Source: Kiritimatiellia bacterium (GTDB lineage Bacteria > Verrucomicrobiota > Kiritimatiellia > RFP12 > UBA1067). From it: a stretch of 6,230 nt of DNA. The notes below the pieces were generated by a model. It did not search any database and was not told the DNA's origin. It saw only the letters and a program-made list of their open reading frames with translations. Positions 1-6,230 of this stretch are shown piece by piece. The position numbers and the translations under genes are program-made. Where the stretch lies: contig JAGCPM010000102.1 in assembly GCA_017965685.1 (NCBI GenBank), forward strand, positions 1-6,230. Reading direction: 5' to 3'. Positions within the stretch are counted from its first letter, which is position 1. Every line of letters begins with the position of its first letter.

Positions 1-623
1 ACACTCTTTTCGCGACGAGCCTGCGGAACGACGCGCCGAAGACGACCCCAAGGCCGTACGACGTTGCGCGAGACGGGCTCGTCATCGGCGAGGGCGCCGG
101 AACGCTGATTCTCGAAGAGTACGAAAGGGCGAAAGCGAGGGGCGCGAAAATCTACGGCGAGGTTGTGGGATTCTGCGAGAACACGGATGGAACACACGTG
201 ACCAATCCCAACGCCGAGACGATGTGCGCCTGCATAGCCAAGGCTGTTTCCGAATCGGGGGTCGCTCCGGAGGAAATCGGCTTCGTGAGCGGGCACGGTA
301 CGGCGACCAAGGCCGGCGACATTGCCGAGACGACGGCTACCTTCAAAGCTTTCGGCGGCAGGGCGGTGCCGATAGCCTCCCTCAAGTCCTACACCGGCCA
401 CACGCTGGGGGCGTGCGGTGCGATAGAGGCCATCATGACGCTGAAGTGCATGGAGGCCGGCTGGGCGCACCCGACAATCAATTTGAAAGAGGTGGACAAA
501 GATTGCGCGCCGCTCGACTACATAACGGGCGAAGGGCGCAGTCTCAACGCGCAATTCGCGATGTCCAACAATTTCGCATTCGGGGGAGTGAACACATCCC
601 TCATATTCAAGAAGGCAGACTGA
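1..623 (+). CDS. Beta-ketoacyl-ACP synthase (FabF/KAS II-like, possibly aryl-polyene type), C-terminal part
   Basis: This is the C-terminal ~206 residues of a thiolase-fold condensing enzyme, which joins an acyl group to malonyl-ACP in fatty-acid or polyene synthesis. The frame is open from base 3 to the TGA at 621-623; the start and the catalytic Cys lie before the window. Both active-site histidines are visible: one in GHGTAT (codon 294-296) and one in SLKSYTGHTLGACGAIEA (codon 399-401). The end, SNNFAFGGVNTSLIFKK, matches the glycine-rich C-terminal motif of FabF proteins (SNSFGFGGTNGSLIFKK in E. coli). The stretches TDGTHVTNPNAETM and SLKSYTGHTLGACGAIEA recall, from memory, ketosynthases of aryl-polyene clusters more than housekeeping FabF (STKSMTGHLLGAAGA). 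The condensing-enzyme family is secure, but the subtype is an inference. The two histidines argue for an active KS and against a chain-length factor. valS starts 6 nt after its stop, so the two are probably cotranscribed. Confidence 0.93.
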   Translation, partial: TLFATSLRNDAPKTTPRPYDVARDGLVIGEGAGTLILEEYERAKARGAKIYGEVVGFCENTDGTHVTNPNAETMCACIAKAVSESGVAPEEIGFVSGHGTATKAGDIAETTATFKAFGGRAVPIASLKSYTGHTLGACGAIEAIMTLKCMEAGWAHPTINLKEVDKDCAPLDYITGEGRSLNAQFAMSNNFAFGGVNTSLIFKKAD

Positions 624-629
624 CAGAAA

Positions 630-3299
630 ATGGATAAGCATTACGACGCAAAGGCGGCAGAGGCAAAGTGGTATCCCATTTGGGAGAAGAACGGATATTT
701 CCATGCGGAGCCGGGCAAAGGCGAGCCGTATTCGGTCGTCATACCTCCGCCGAACGTGACGGGCATACTGCACATGGGCCATGCGCTCAACCAGACGATA
801 CAGGACATCCTCGTCAGGTGGCGCAGGATGAGCGGCTTCAACACCCTATGGCTGCCCGGCACCGACCATGCCGGAATCGCCACGCAGAATGTCGTGGAAA
901 AGGCGCTCAGGAAGGAAGGCAAGCGGAGGCAGGACCTCGGCCGCGAGGCGTTCGTCGAGCGCGTCTGGGAGTGGAAGAAGCAGTATGGCGGAACAATCGT
1001 CCACCAGCAGAGAATGCTCGGCAATTCGACCGACTGGCAGCGCGAGAGGTTCACTTTCGACGAAGGCTGCTCGAAGGCCGTCGCGAAAGTCTTCACGCGG
1101 CTCTACGACGAAGGGCTCGTATACAAGGGCAACTATATCGTCAACTGGTGCCCGAGATGCGGCACGGCGCTCGCCAACGACGAGGTCGAGCATGAGGCGA
1201 ACCACGGCCACCTGTGGTACGTCAGATATCCGGTGGTCGGCAGCGAAAAGGGCGCGGCCGGAGAGCCCTACAAGGATTATGTAATGGTCGCGACGACGCG
1301 TCCCGAGACCCTGCCCGGCGATACCGCGGTCGCGGTGAACCCGAAGGACGAACGCTATGCGCACCTCGTCGGCAAGATGGTTATACTGCCGTTGACGGGG
1401 CGCGAGATTCCCGTGATAAGCGACGACTACGTTGAGAAGGAATTCGGCACCGGCATAGTGAAGATAACCCCCGCCCACGACCCGAACGATTTCCTCGTCG
1501 GCAAGAGGCACAATCTCGAGGAGATCAACATCATGAACGGCGACGGCACGATGAACGCCCTCGCCGGAGCAAAGTACGAGGGGATGGACCGCTTCAAGTG
1601 CCGCGAGGCGCTGGTCGCCGATCTCGAGGCGGGCGGATATCTCGACCACACCGAAGACTACGACAACCAGGTCGGCCACTGCTACCGCTGCCACGAGACG
1701 GTCGAAAGCCGCCTCTCCAAGCAGTGGTTCGTGAAGATGAAGCCGCTCGCGGAGCCCGCGATAGAGGCCGTGAAGTCCGGCGAGATCCGCTTCGTGCCGG
1801 AAAGATGGTCGAAGATATACTTCAACTGGATGGAGAACATACAGGACTGGTGCATTTCGCGCCAGCTTTGGTGGGGGCACAGGATTCCCGCGTACTATTT
1901 CGGCGGGAATACGGTGGTCGCCGAAACTCCGGAGGCCGCGCTCGAAAAGGCAAAGGCGATTGATCCCGCCGTGACGATGGCGGATCTCAAGCAGGACGAA
2001 GACGTCCTTGACACATGGTTTTCCTCGTGGCTTTGGCCGTTCTCGACCATGGGCTGGCCGGAGAAGACGGCCGATTTGGACTACTACTATCCGACGACCG
2101 ACCTCGTGACCGCTCAGGACATAATATTCTTCTGGGTTGCGAGGATGGTCATGGCCGGGCTGCACTTCATGGGCAAGCCGCCGTTCAGGAACATAGTCAT
2201 ACATGGCATAGTCCGCGACGCGCAGGGCCGCAAGATGTCCAAGTCGCTCGGCAATTCGCTCGATCCGCTGGAACTCATCGAACAGTATTCCGCCGACGCG
2301 CTCAGGTTCTCGATCGCGCTCATCACCTCGCTCGACTGCGATTCAAAGGTCAGCAAGGAGAAGTTCGAGATCGGCCGCAACTTCTGCACCAAGATATGGA
2401 ACGCCGCGCGTTTCATGCAGATGCAGGAAGAAGCCGCGCCCGCCAATGCGGAAGGCCTTGCCGCCTTCGGCAACGCCCTGACCGCCGACGAAAAGCACAT
2501 TCTCTACGCGACCGACCTCGCCTGCCGCAAGCTCGACAGACTGCTCGGCGAGTACCGCATACAGGACGGTGCGCTCGCGGTATACGACTTCTTCTGGACG
2601 CAGATATGCGACTGGTACGTGGAATACGCGAAGGACGCGCCCGACAAGCCGCGCGCGCTTGCGATCTTGCGCGACGTGTTCTGGAAGGCGCTTAGGCTGC
2701 TCCATCCCTACATGCCGTTCGTGACCGAGGAAGTCGCCCACCAGCTGGGCTATCTCAAGGACGGCGAGACCATCATGCTTGCGGAATTTCCAAAGGGCTA
2801 CACGGACGGGGAGAAGGCTGCCTGGGGCCTGGACGAGGCGACATACGCTTTCGTGAACGCGAAGCGCGAGGCGATCACCGCATTGCGCGCTCTGAGGGCA
2901 GAGTACAAGGTTCCGCCGGCGACATGGGTCAAGGCGACGATTGCCACCGACGACGCGAAGGCGAAGGGCGAGGCCGATTCGCTCAAGCGCGCCATGCGCG
3001 CGGAATCGGTTGAGTTCGTCCCTGCGGGGAGCGATCTCGCGATGCCTTCAAAGATGACGGCTTTCGGCACGGTCTATCTTTCGCTCGAAGGGCTCGTCGA
3101 CAAGGCGGCGGAATCGAAGCGCATCGCGCTCGAGCTGCAGAAGCTCGCAGGGTTCATCAAGGGCGCGGAGGCGAAACTTGCCAACAAGGCGTTCGTGGAG
3201 AACGCTCCGGAGGCGATTGTGGCGGAGGCCCGCCGCAAGCTCGAGGAGAACCGCGAAAAGGAGGGCCAGCTCCGCAAGCTTGCGAAGCTTTTCGCCTAA
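630..3299 (+). CDS. valS: Valine--tRNA ligase (valyl-tRNA synthetase), complete
   Basis: This cytoplasmic class I synthetase charges tRNA-Val with valine using ATP and hydrolyses mischarged Thr-tRNA. The 889 residues are a normal length (about 880 in B. subtilis, 951 in E. coli). The order is typical. The nucleotide-binding signature is PPPNVTGILHMGHAL, with HMGH at 48-51. The CP1 editing domain carries TTRPETLPGDT at about 222-232. WCISRQLWWGHRIP and DTWFSSWLWPF follow in the catalytic core, and GRKMSKSLGN holds the KMSKS loop at 535-539. An anticodon-binding helical domain follows at roughly 600-770. The C-terminal ~68 residues are charged and helical, fitting the tRNA-binding coiled-coil arm. 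Two CxxC pairs, C174/C177 (CPRC) and C351/C354 (CYRC), look like zinc ligands. The ATG at 630 is 6 nt after the upstream stop. The purine run AAGAAGG at 609-615 is a somewhat distant ribosome site. No T-box leader can fit here, because coding sequence lies directly upstream. Confidence 0.98.
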   Translation: MDKHYDAKAAEAKWYPIWEKNGYFHAEPGKGEPYSVVIPPPNVTGILHMGHALNQTIQDILVRWRRMSGFNTLWLPGTDHAGIATQNVVEKALRKEGKRRQDLGREAFVERVWEWKKQYGGTIVHQQRMLGNSTDWQRERFTFDEGCSKAVAKVFTRLYDEGLVYKGNYIVNWCPRCGTALANDEVEHEANHGHLWYVRYPVVGSEKGAAGEPYKDYVMVATTRPETLPGDTAVAVNPKDERYAHLVGKMVILPLTGREIPVISDDYVEKEFGTGIVKITPAHDPNDFLVGKRHNLEEINIMNGDGTMNALAGAKYEGMDRFKCREALVADLEAGGYLDHTEDYDNQVGHCYRCHETVESRLSKQWFVKMKPLAEPAIEAVKSGEIRFVPERWSKIYFNWMENIQDWCISRQLWWGHRIPAYYFGGNTVVAETPEAALEKAKAIDPAVTMADLKQDEDVLDTWFSSWLWPFSTMGWPEKTADLDYYYPTTDLVTAQDIIFFWVARMVMAGLHFMGKPPFRNIVIHGIVRDAQGRKMSKSLGNSLDPLELIEQYSADALRFSIALITSLDCDSKVSKEKFEIGRNFCTKIWNAARFMQMQEEAAPANAEGLAAFGNALTADEKHILYATDLACRKLDRLLGEYRIQDGALAVYDFFWTQICDWYVEYAKDAPDKPRALAILRDVFWKALRLLHPYMPFVTEEVAHQLGYLKDGETIMLAEFPKGYTDGEKAAWGLDEATYAFVNAKREAITALRALRAEYKVPPATWVKATIATDDAKAKGEADSLKRAMRAESVEFVPAGSDLAMPSKMTAFGTVYLSLEGLVDKAAESKRIALELQKLAGFIKGAEAKLANKAFVENAPEAIVAEARRKLEENREKEGQLRKLAKLFA

Positions 3300-3325
3300 C
3301 CCTTAGACGGAAAAGGCGCGACCGG

Positions 3326-3354
3326 GCGGGGAATGAGGACCATTCCCCGCTTTT
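3326..3354 (+). terminator. Rho-independent terminator after valS
   Basis: A perfect 10-bp stem, GCGGGGAATG (3326-3335) with CATTCCCCGC (3341-3350), closes a 5-nt loop (AGGAC) and is followed directly by TTTT (3351-3354). It begins 26 nt after the valS stop and lies before the fhs promoter, so it should end the ketosynthase-valS transcript. The T run is short, so termination may be incomplete. Confidence 0.88.
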
Positions 3355-3371
3355 GCCATGTCTGGCGGAGG

Positions 3372-3401
3372 TTGCATTTCCCGAGTGAAATATGATATAA
3401 T
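3372..3401 (+). promoter_or_regulatory. Sigma70-type extended -10 promoter for fhs
   Basis: A perfect TATAAT at 3396-3401 is preceded by TG one base upstream (TGATATAAT, 3393-3401), the extended -10 form. A weak -35 candidate, TTGCAT, lies at 3372-3377 with an 18-bp spacer. The AT-rich patch stands out in GC-rich surroundings and directly follows the valS terminator. A start about 7 nt after the -10 element would fall at about 3407-3410, essentially on the fhs ATG at 3409. Confidence 0.8.
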
Positions 3402-3408
3402 ACACAAT

Positions 3409-5172
3409 ATGAAACTAGACCCTACAAAGATGAAGGACTGGCAGATCGCCGAGGCCGCAGAAGAAAATTTGAAAACCGCCGGCGAGCTCGCCGCAGAGCT
3501 GGGCTTGAAGGAAGACGAATACTCGCCTTACGGGCGGGTGCTCGCAAAGGTCGACGTGAGGAAAGTCCTCAAACGCGTCGGCGAAGGGCGCAAGGGCAAG
3601 TACATCGACGTGACGGCCATCACCCCGACCGCACTGGGCGAAGGCAAGACCACCACCACGCTTGGCCTCGTGGAAGGCCTCGGCAAGCTCGGCAAGAAGG
3701 TTGTCGGTTGCGTCCGCCAGCCTTCCGGCGGACCGACATTCAACATCAAGGGATCCGCGGCGGGTGGTGGCCTGGCGCAGGTCGTGCCGCTGAGTTCGCT
3801 TTCCCTGGGCCTCACCGGCGACATCGACGCGATAACGAACGCCAACAACCTGGCCATGGTCGCGCTCAACTCAAGGATGCAGCACGAGCGCAACCACGAC
3901 GATGCGTGGCTCGCCGAGCGCGGTCTCAAACGGCTTGACATAGACCCGGAAAGGATACAGTTCCGCTGGGCGATGGACTTCTGCGCGCAGGGACTCAGGA
4001 ACATAGAGATCGGCAAAGGCGGCAAACTGGACGGTTTTGATACGAAAAGCGGCTTCTACATCACGGTCGCCTCGGAGGTCATGGCGATACTCGCGATGAG
4101 CGCGGACCTCGCGGACCTGCGCAAGCGGCTCTCGAAGATAATCCTCGCCTACTCGAAAGACGGCAGGCCCGTCACCACGGCCGATCTGGAAGTGGACGGC
4201 GCGATGTGCGCGCTCTTGGTGAACGCGATACAGCCCACCTTGATGCAGTCCATCGAAGGGCAGCCCGTCTTCGTGCACGCCGGTCCTTTCGCGAACATCG
4301 CCATAGGACAGAACTCGGTCGTCGCCGACCGGCTCGCCTGCGCGCTCGGCGACTATGTCGTAACGGAAAGCGGCTTCGCCAGCGACATGGGCTACGAGAA
4401 GTTCTGGAATATCAAGTGCCGCTGCTCCGGTCTCAAGCCGGACGCGGTGGTGCTCGTCGCGACCGTGCGGGCATTGAAGGCGCATGGCGGCGCGCCGGCG
4501 GTCAAGGCCGGGCTTCCGCTCGACCCCGTCTACACGACGGAGAACCTGGAACTCCTCGAGAAGGGGTGCGACAACCTTTTGGCGCACATCGACATAATCC
4601 GCCGCTCGGGCGTGCAGCCGGTCGTATGCCTCAACGCGTTCTACACCGATACGCAGGCGGAGCGCGATCTGGTAAAGTCCATTGCCGAGAAGGCCGGGGC
4701 GAGGTTCGCAGTGAGCGACCACTGGCTCAAGGGCGGAGAGGGCGCGCTGGAACTCGCGAATGCGGTCATAGCGGCCTGCGAAGAGCCGAATGATTTCGCG
4801 TTCCTCTGCGACCTTGAAGAGCCTCTCAAGGACCGCATCGAAAAGCAGGTTAAGGAAGTGTACGGCGGCGACGGGGTCGATTTCGAGCCTGTCGCACTGG
4901 AAAAGCTCGCGGCGTATCAGGCGAATCCAGCTACGGTGAATCTGCCGGTCTGCATCTCAAAGAAGCAATACTCGCTTTCACACGACCCGAAGCTCCTCGG
5001 ACGTCCGAAGGGCTGGCGCATGCCGGTCAAGGATATCCTGATATATCAGGGCGCGGGATTGATCGTTCCCGTCGCGGGCGAAATAAAGCTGATGCCGGGA
5101 ACATCCGCGTCGCCTGCGTACCGCCGCATAGACGTTGATGTGGAAACCGGCAAAGTGAAAGGGCTGTTCTGA
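3409..5172 (+). CDS. fhs: Formate--tetrahydrofolate ligase (10-formyl-THF synthetase), divergent form
   Basis: The enzyme makes 10-formyl-tetrahydrofolate from formate, ATP and THF in the cytoplasm, feeding purine synthesis, initiator Met formylation or the methyl branch of acetogenesis. From the ATG at 3409 it has 587 residues, slightly longer than the usual ~556-560. Visible motifs are the P-loop TPTALGEGKTTTT (GEGK at 77-80), RQPSGGPTFNIKGSAAGGG at 103-121, and VATVRALKAHGG at 350-361, an exact family signature. Also seen are LNAFYTDT (F411) and HWLKGGEG (W439), equivalent to residues near the folate site in the Moorella enzyme, and the C-terminal end IDVDVETGKVKGLF. Several motifs differ from the classical form: KGSAAGGGL for KGGAAGGGY, HAGPFANIAIGQNS for HGGPFANIAHGCNS, and MPGTSASP for MPGLPKRP. 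The reading frame extends back to an ATG at 3358, but that start precedes the promoter. The ATG at 3430 (MKDWQIAEAAE) is an alternative. No Shine-Dalgarno is seen for either 3409 or 3430. Confidence 0.96.
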   Translation: MKLDPTKMKDWQIAEAAEENLKTAGELAAELGLKEDEYSPYGRVLAKVDVRKVLKRVGEGRKGKYIDVTAITPTALGEGKTTTTLGLVEGLGKLGKKVVGCVRQPSGGPTFNIKGSAAGGGLAQVVPLSSLSLGLTGDIDAITNANNLAMVALNSRMQHERNHDDAWLAERGLKRLDIDPERIQFRWAMDFCAQGLRNIEIGKGGKLDGFDTKSGFYITVASEVMAILAMSADLADLRKRLSKIILAYSKDGRPVTTADLEVDGAMCALLVNAIQPTLMQSIEGQPVFVHAGPFANIAIGQNSVVADRLACALGDYVVTESGFASDMGYEKFWNIKCRCSGLKPDAVVLVATVRALKAHGGAPAVKAGLPLDPVYTTENLELLEKGCDNLLAHIDIIRRSGVQPVVCLNAFYTDTQAERDLVKSIAEKAGARFAVSDHWLKGGEGALELANAVIAACEEPNDFAFLCDLEEPLKDRIEKQVKEVYGGDGVDFEPVALEKLAAYQANPATVNLPVCISKKQYSLSHDPKLLGRPKGWRMPVKDILIYQGAGLIVPVAGEIKLMPGTSASPAYRRIDVDVETGKVKGLF

Positions 5173-5173
5173 G

Positions 5174-5977
5174 ATGAAACGGAAAATCGTCCTTGCCGCG
5201 GCTCTCGCGGCCGGTCTGGTCGCGGCGCTTCTCACAAGGTTCTACCTCGGCGCGAAGGAAGCCGAAGTCGCGCGCGAAAAGAGCCGTCTCCTCAGGCAGT
5301 ACGGCTCGATGGAGGCCCTTTGCTTCAAACGGGATACCCCGGCCGGAACGGCTCTTTCGCGTGACGACATCGATACTCAGACCGTGCCGGCGCTTGGAAT
5401 GCGCAGCCAGGCGCTGACGGAAGACAAACTGTCGGCGGTGCTGGGCAAGAAGACTCTCATCGGGCACAAGGCCGGCGAGATTATCTTCTGGGCCGACATA
5501 GAAGGCGGCGACCCTTCCGCGAAAGGGCTTTCCGACTCCGTCAAGAAGCGCATGAGGGCGGTATCCGTGAACGTGACTGGCGCAGCGGCCGTATCCGGCA
5601 TGGTCAAGCCGAACGATCACGTGGACGTGATAGGGACCTTCAACTTCCCGGACGCCTCCGGCAGCACGAAGAACGGCGAACTCGTCACATGCACTATACT
5701 CCAGAACGTGCTTGTGCTGGCGACAGGCCGCGAAACCGCGAAGTCCGTGTCCAGAAGCCTCGGTTCCGGCCAGGGGTATTCGATGGTGACTCTCGAGGTG
5801 ACTCCGCGCGAGGCGGAAATGCTCGCCTTCGCCGAGCAGATGAAGGGGCGGCTGATGCTCGCTTTGAGGAACCGCAACGACACGTGGACCGAGAAGGAGC
5901 TCCCGAACGTTGACTTCAACAAGATACGCAGCGAGATAGAGGAACTTAACATCCTAAGGAACGGCATCAGGAACTGA
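5174..5977 (+). CDS. cpaB: Flp/Tad pilus assembly protein CpaB (RcpC-like, SAF domain)
   Basis: CpaB/RcpC proteins are envelope-anchored periplasmic parts of the Tad (Flp pilus) apparatus, thought to work with the outer-membrane secretin. This protein has 267 residues, a normal length. A short basic start (MKRK) and one hydrophobic segment at about 5-24 look like an uncleaved membrane anchor or signal peptide. A charged helix follows at about 27-42. A SAF-type domain spans about 48-109 (FKRDTPAGTALSRDDI... GHKAGEII). The conserved RcpC region spans about 126-233, with MRAVSVNVTGAAAVSGMVKPNDHVDVIGTF-type sequence split across 127-156, TCTILQNVLVLATG at 172-185 and VTLEVTPREAEMLAFAEQ at 205-222. 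The ATG lies 1 nt after the fhs stop, with AAAGGG at 5158-5163 as a plausible ribosome site, so it is very likely cotranscribed with fhs. The family call is by motif recall, with no search. Confidence 0.87.
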   Translation: MKRKIVLAAALAAGLVAALLTRFYLGAKEAEVAREKSRLLRQYGSMEALCFKRDTPAGTALSRDDIDTQTVPALGMRSQALTEDKLSAVLGKKTLIGHKAGEIIFWADIEGGDPSAKGLSDSVKKRMRAVSVNVTGAAAVSGMVKPNDHVDVIGTFNFPDASGSTKNGELVTCTILQNVLVLATGRETAKSVSRSLGSGQGYSMVTLEVTPREAEMLAFAEQMKGRLMLALRNRNDTWTEKELPNVDFNKIRSEIEELNILRNGIRN

Positions 5978-5980
5978 CGA

Positions 5981-6230
5981 ATGCACCATCTGACGCTTCT
6001 CGTAAACGGCAAAAGGGAAAGCCGCGACCTGCCCGACGGAACATACTTTATCGGGCGGGGCGAAATGTGCCATGTACGACTTCCTTTTCCGGACGTGAGC
6101 GAGAGGCACGCGCTTCTGACGGTCCGCGACGGGACAACGACCCTGAAGGACCTGCACAGTTCGAACGGCACGTTCGTGAACGGCGAGCAGATAACTGGCG
6201 ACACCATCCTCACGGACGGAACGGTCGTCC
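5981..6230 (+). CDS. FHA-domain protein, N-terminal part (runs off the window)
   Basis: An FHA domain (phosphothreonine-peptide binding) starts almost at the N-terminus. The 83 visible residues hold the family landmarks: IGRG at 24-27, the SERH motif with S40 and H43, and LHSSNGTFVNG at 58-68 with N62, G63 and N67. The ATG lies 3 nt after the cpaB stop, and AGGA at 5969-5972 gives a well-placed ribosome site that fixes the start. The gene has no stop before the window end. Since cpaB is adjacent, the missing part may be a Tad secretion component, for example an FHA domain fused to a CpaF/TadA-type ATPase or a CpaE-like protein, but it could also be a stand-alone FHA regulator. The domain is well supported; the full identity of the protein is not. 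Confidence 0.88.
   Translation, partial: MHHLTLLVNGKRESRDLPDGTYFIGRGEMCHVRLPFPDVSERHALLTVRDGTTTLKDLHSSNGTFVNGEQITGDTILTDGTVV

Noticed and set aside
846..2204. A 452-codon open frame on the minus strand inside valS
   Set aside because: It lies wholly antisense to a fully conserved ValRS, and its translation shows no recognisable motif. GC-rich codon bias leaves few stops in this frame, so it is a shadow.
3376..3391. Small dyad ATTTC-ccgagt-GAAAT between the -35 and -10 elements, considered as an operator
   Set aside because: Only 5-bp arms that do not extend further; this is expected by chance and has no second copy near the promoter.
3157..3405. Minus-strand 82-codon frame spanning the valS-fhs gap
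   Set aside because: It runs through the terminator hairpin and the end of valS, has no supported start signal, and encodes a Pro/Ser/Arg-rich product without a recognisable family.
3358..3408. Upstream ATG start for fhs giving a 604-residue protein
   Set aside because: This start sits just after the terminator and before the -10 element, so it would not be on the fhs transcript. The extra 17 residues (including the AT-rich promoter translated) do not look like Fhs.
3871..4722. A 283-codon open frame on the minus strand inside fhs
   Set aside because: It is antisense to conserved Fhs motifs, has low-complexity Arg/Val/Ala-rich composition and no family resemblance; a shadow of codon bias.

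Overview
The window is a gene-dense, GC-rich bacterial stretch in which every supported gene is on the + strand. It holds two transcription blocks separated by one short intergenic gap. Codon use is GC-rich but still uses ATA for Ile and AGG for Arg. This, with a divergent formate-tetrahydrofolate ligase and a Tad-type pilus gene, fits an uncultured bacterium of the Verrucomicrobiota/Kiritimatiellota-Lentisphaerota type. That placement is only an impression from protein flavour; no rRNA or marker phylogeny is available in the window.

Block 1 (1-3354): the C-terminal half of a FabF-like beta-ketoacyl-ACP synthase, cut by the window start, ends 6 nt before a complete valyl-tRNA synthetase gene (valS). 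A strong hairpin with a T run closes the block. The ketosynthase resembles those of aryl-polyene-type clusters more than housekeeping FabF, so the sequence upstream of the window may hold a polyene or special fatty-acid cluster.

Block 2 (3372-6230): an extended -10 promoter (TGATATAAT) lies immediately before the ATG of a formate-tetrahydrofolate ligase gene (fhs). Its predicted transcription start falls almost on the start codon, so the message may be leaderless. fhs is followed after 1 nt by a CpaB/RcpC-like Flp (Tad) pilus assembly gene, and after a further 3 nt by a gene that starts with a clean FHA domain and runs off the window end. The packing suggests that a one-carbon metabolism enzyme heads a transcript that continues into pilus or secretion machinery.

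No tRNA, rRNA, CRISPR array, insertion sequence, phage gene or long repeat was seen. The only intergenic gap over 10 nt is 3300-3408, and it is accounted for by the terminator and promoter. I found no clear evidence of a wholly new system. The best leads are the polyene-like ketosynthase, the divergent Fhs with its possible leaderless start, and the fhs-cpaB-FHA linkage.
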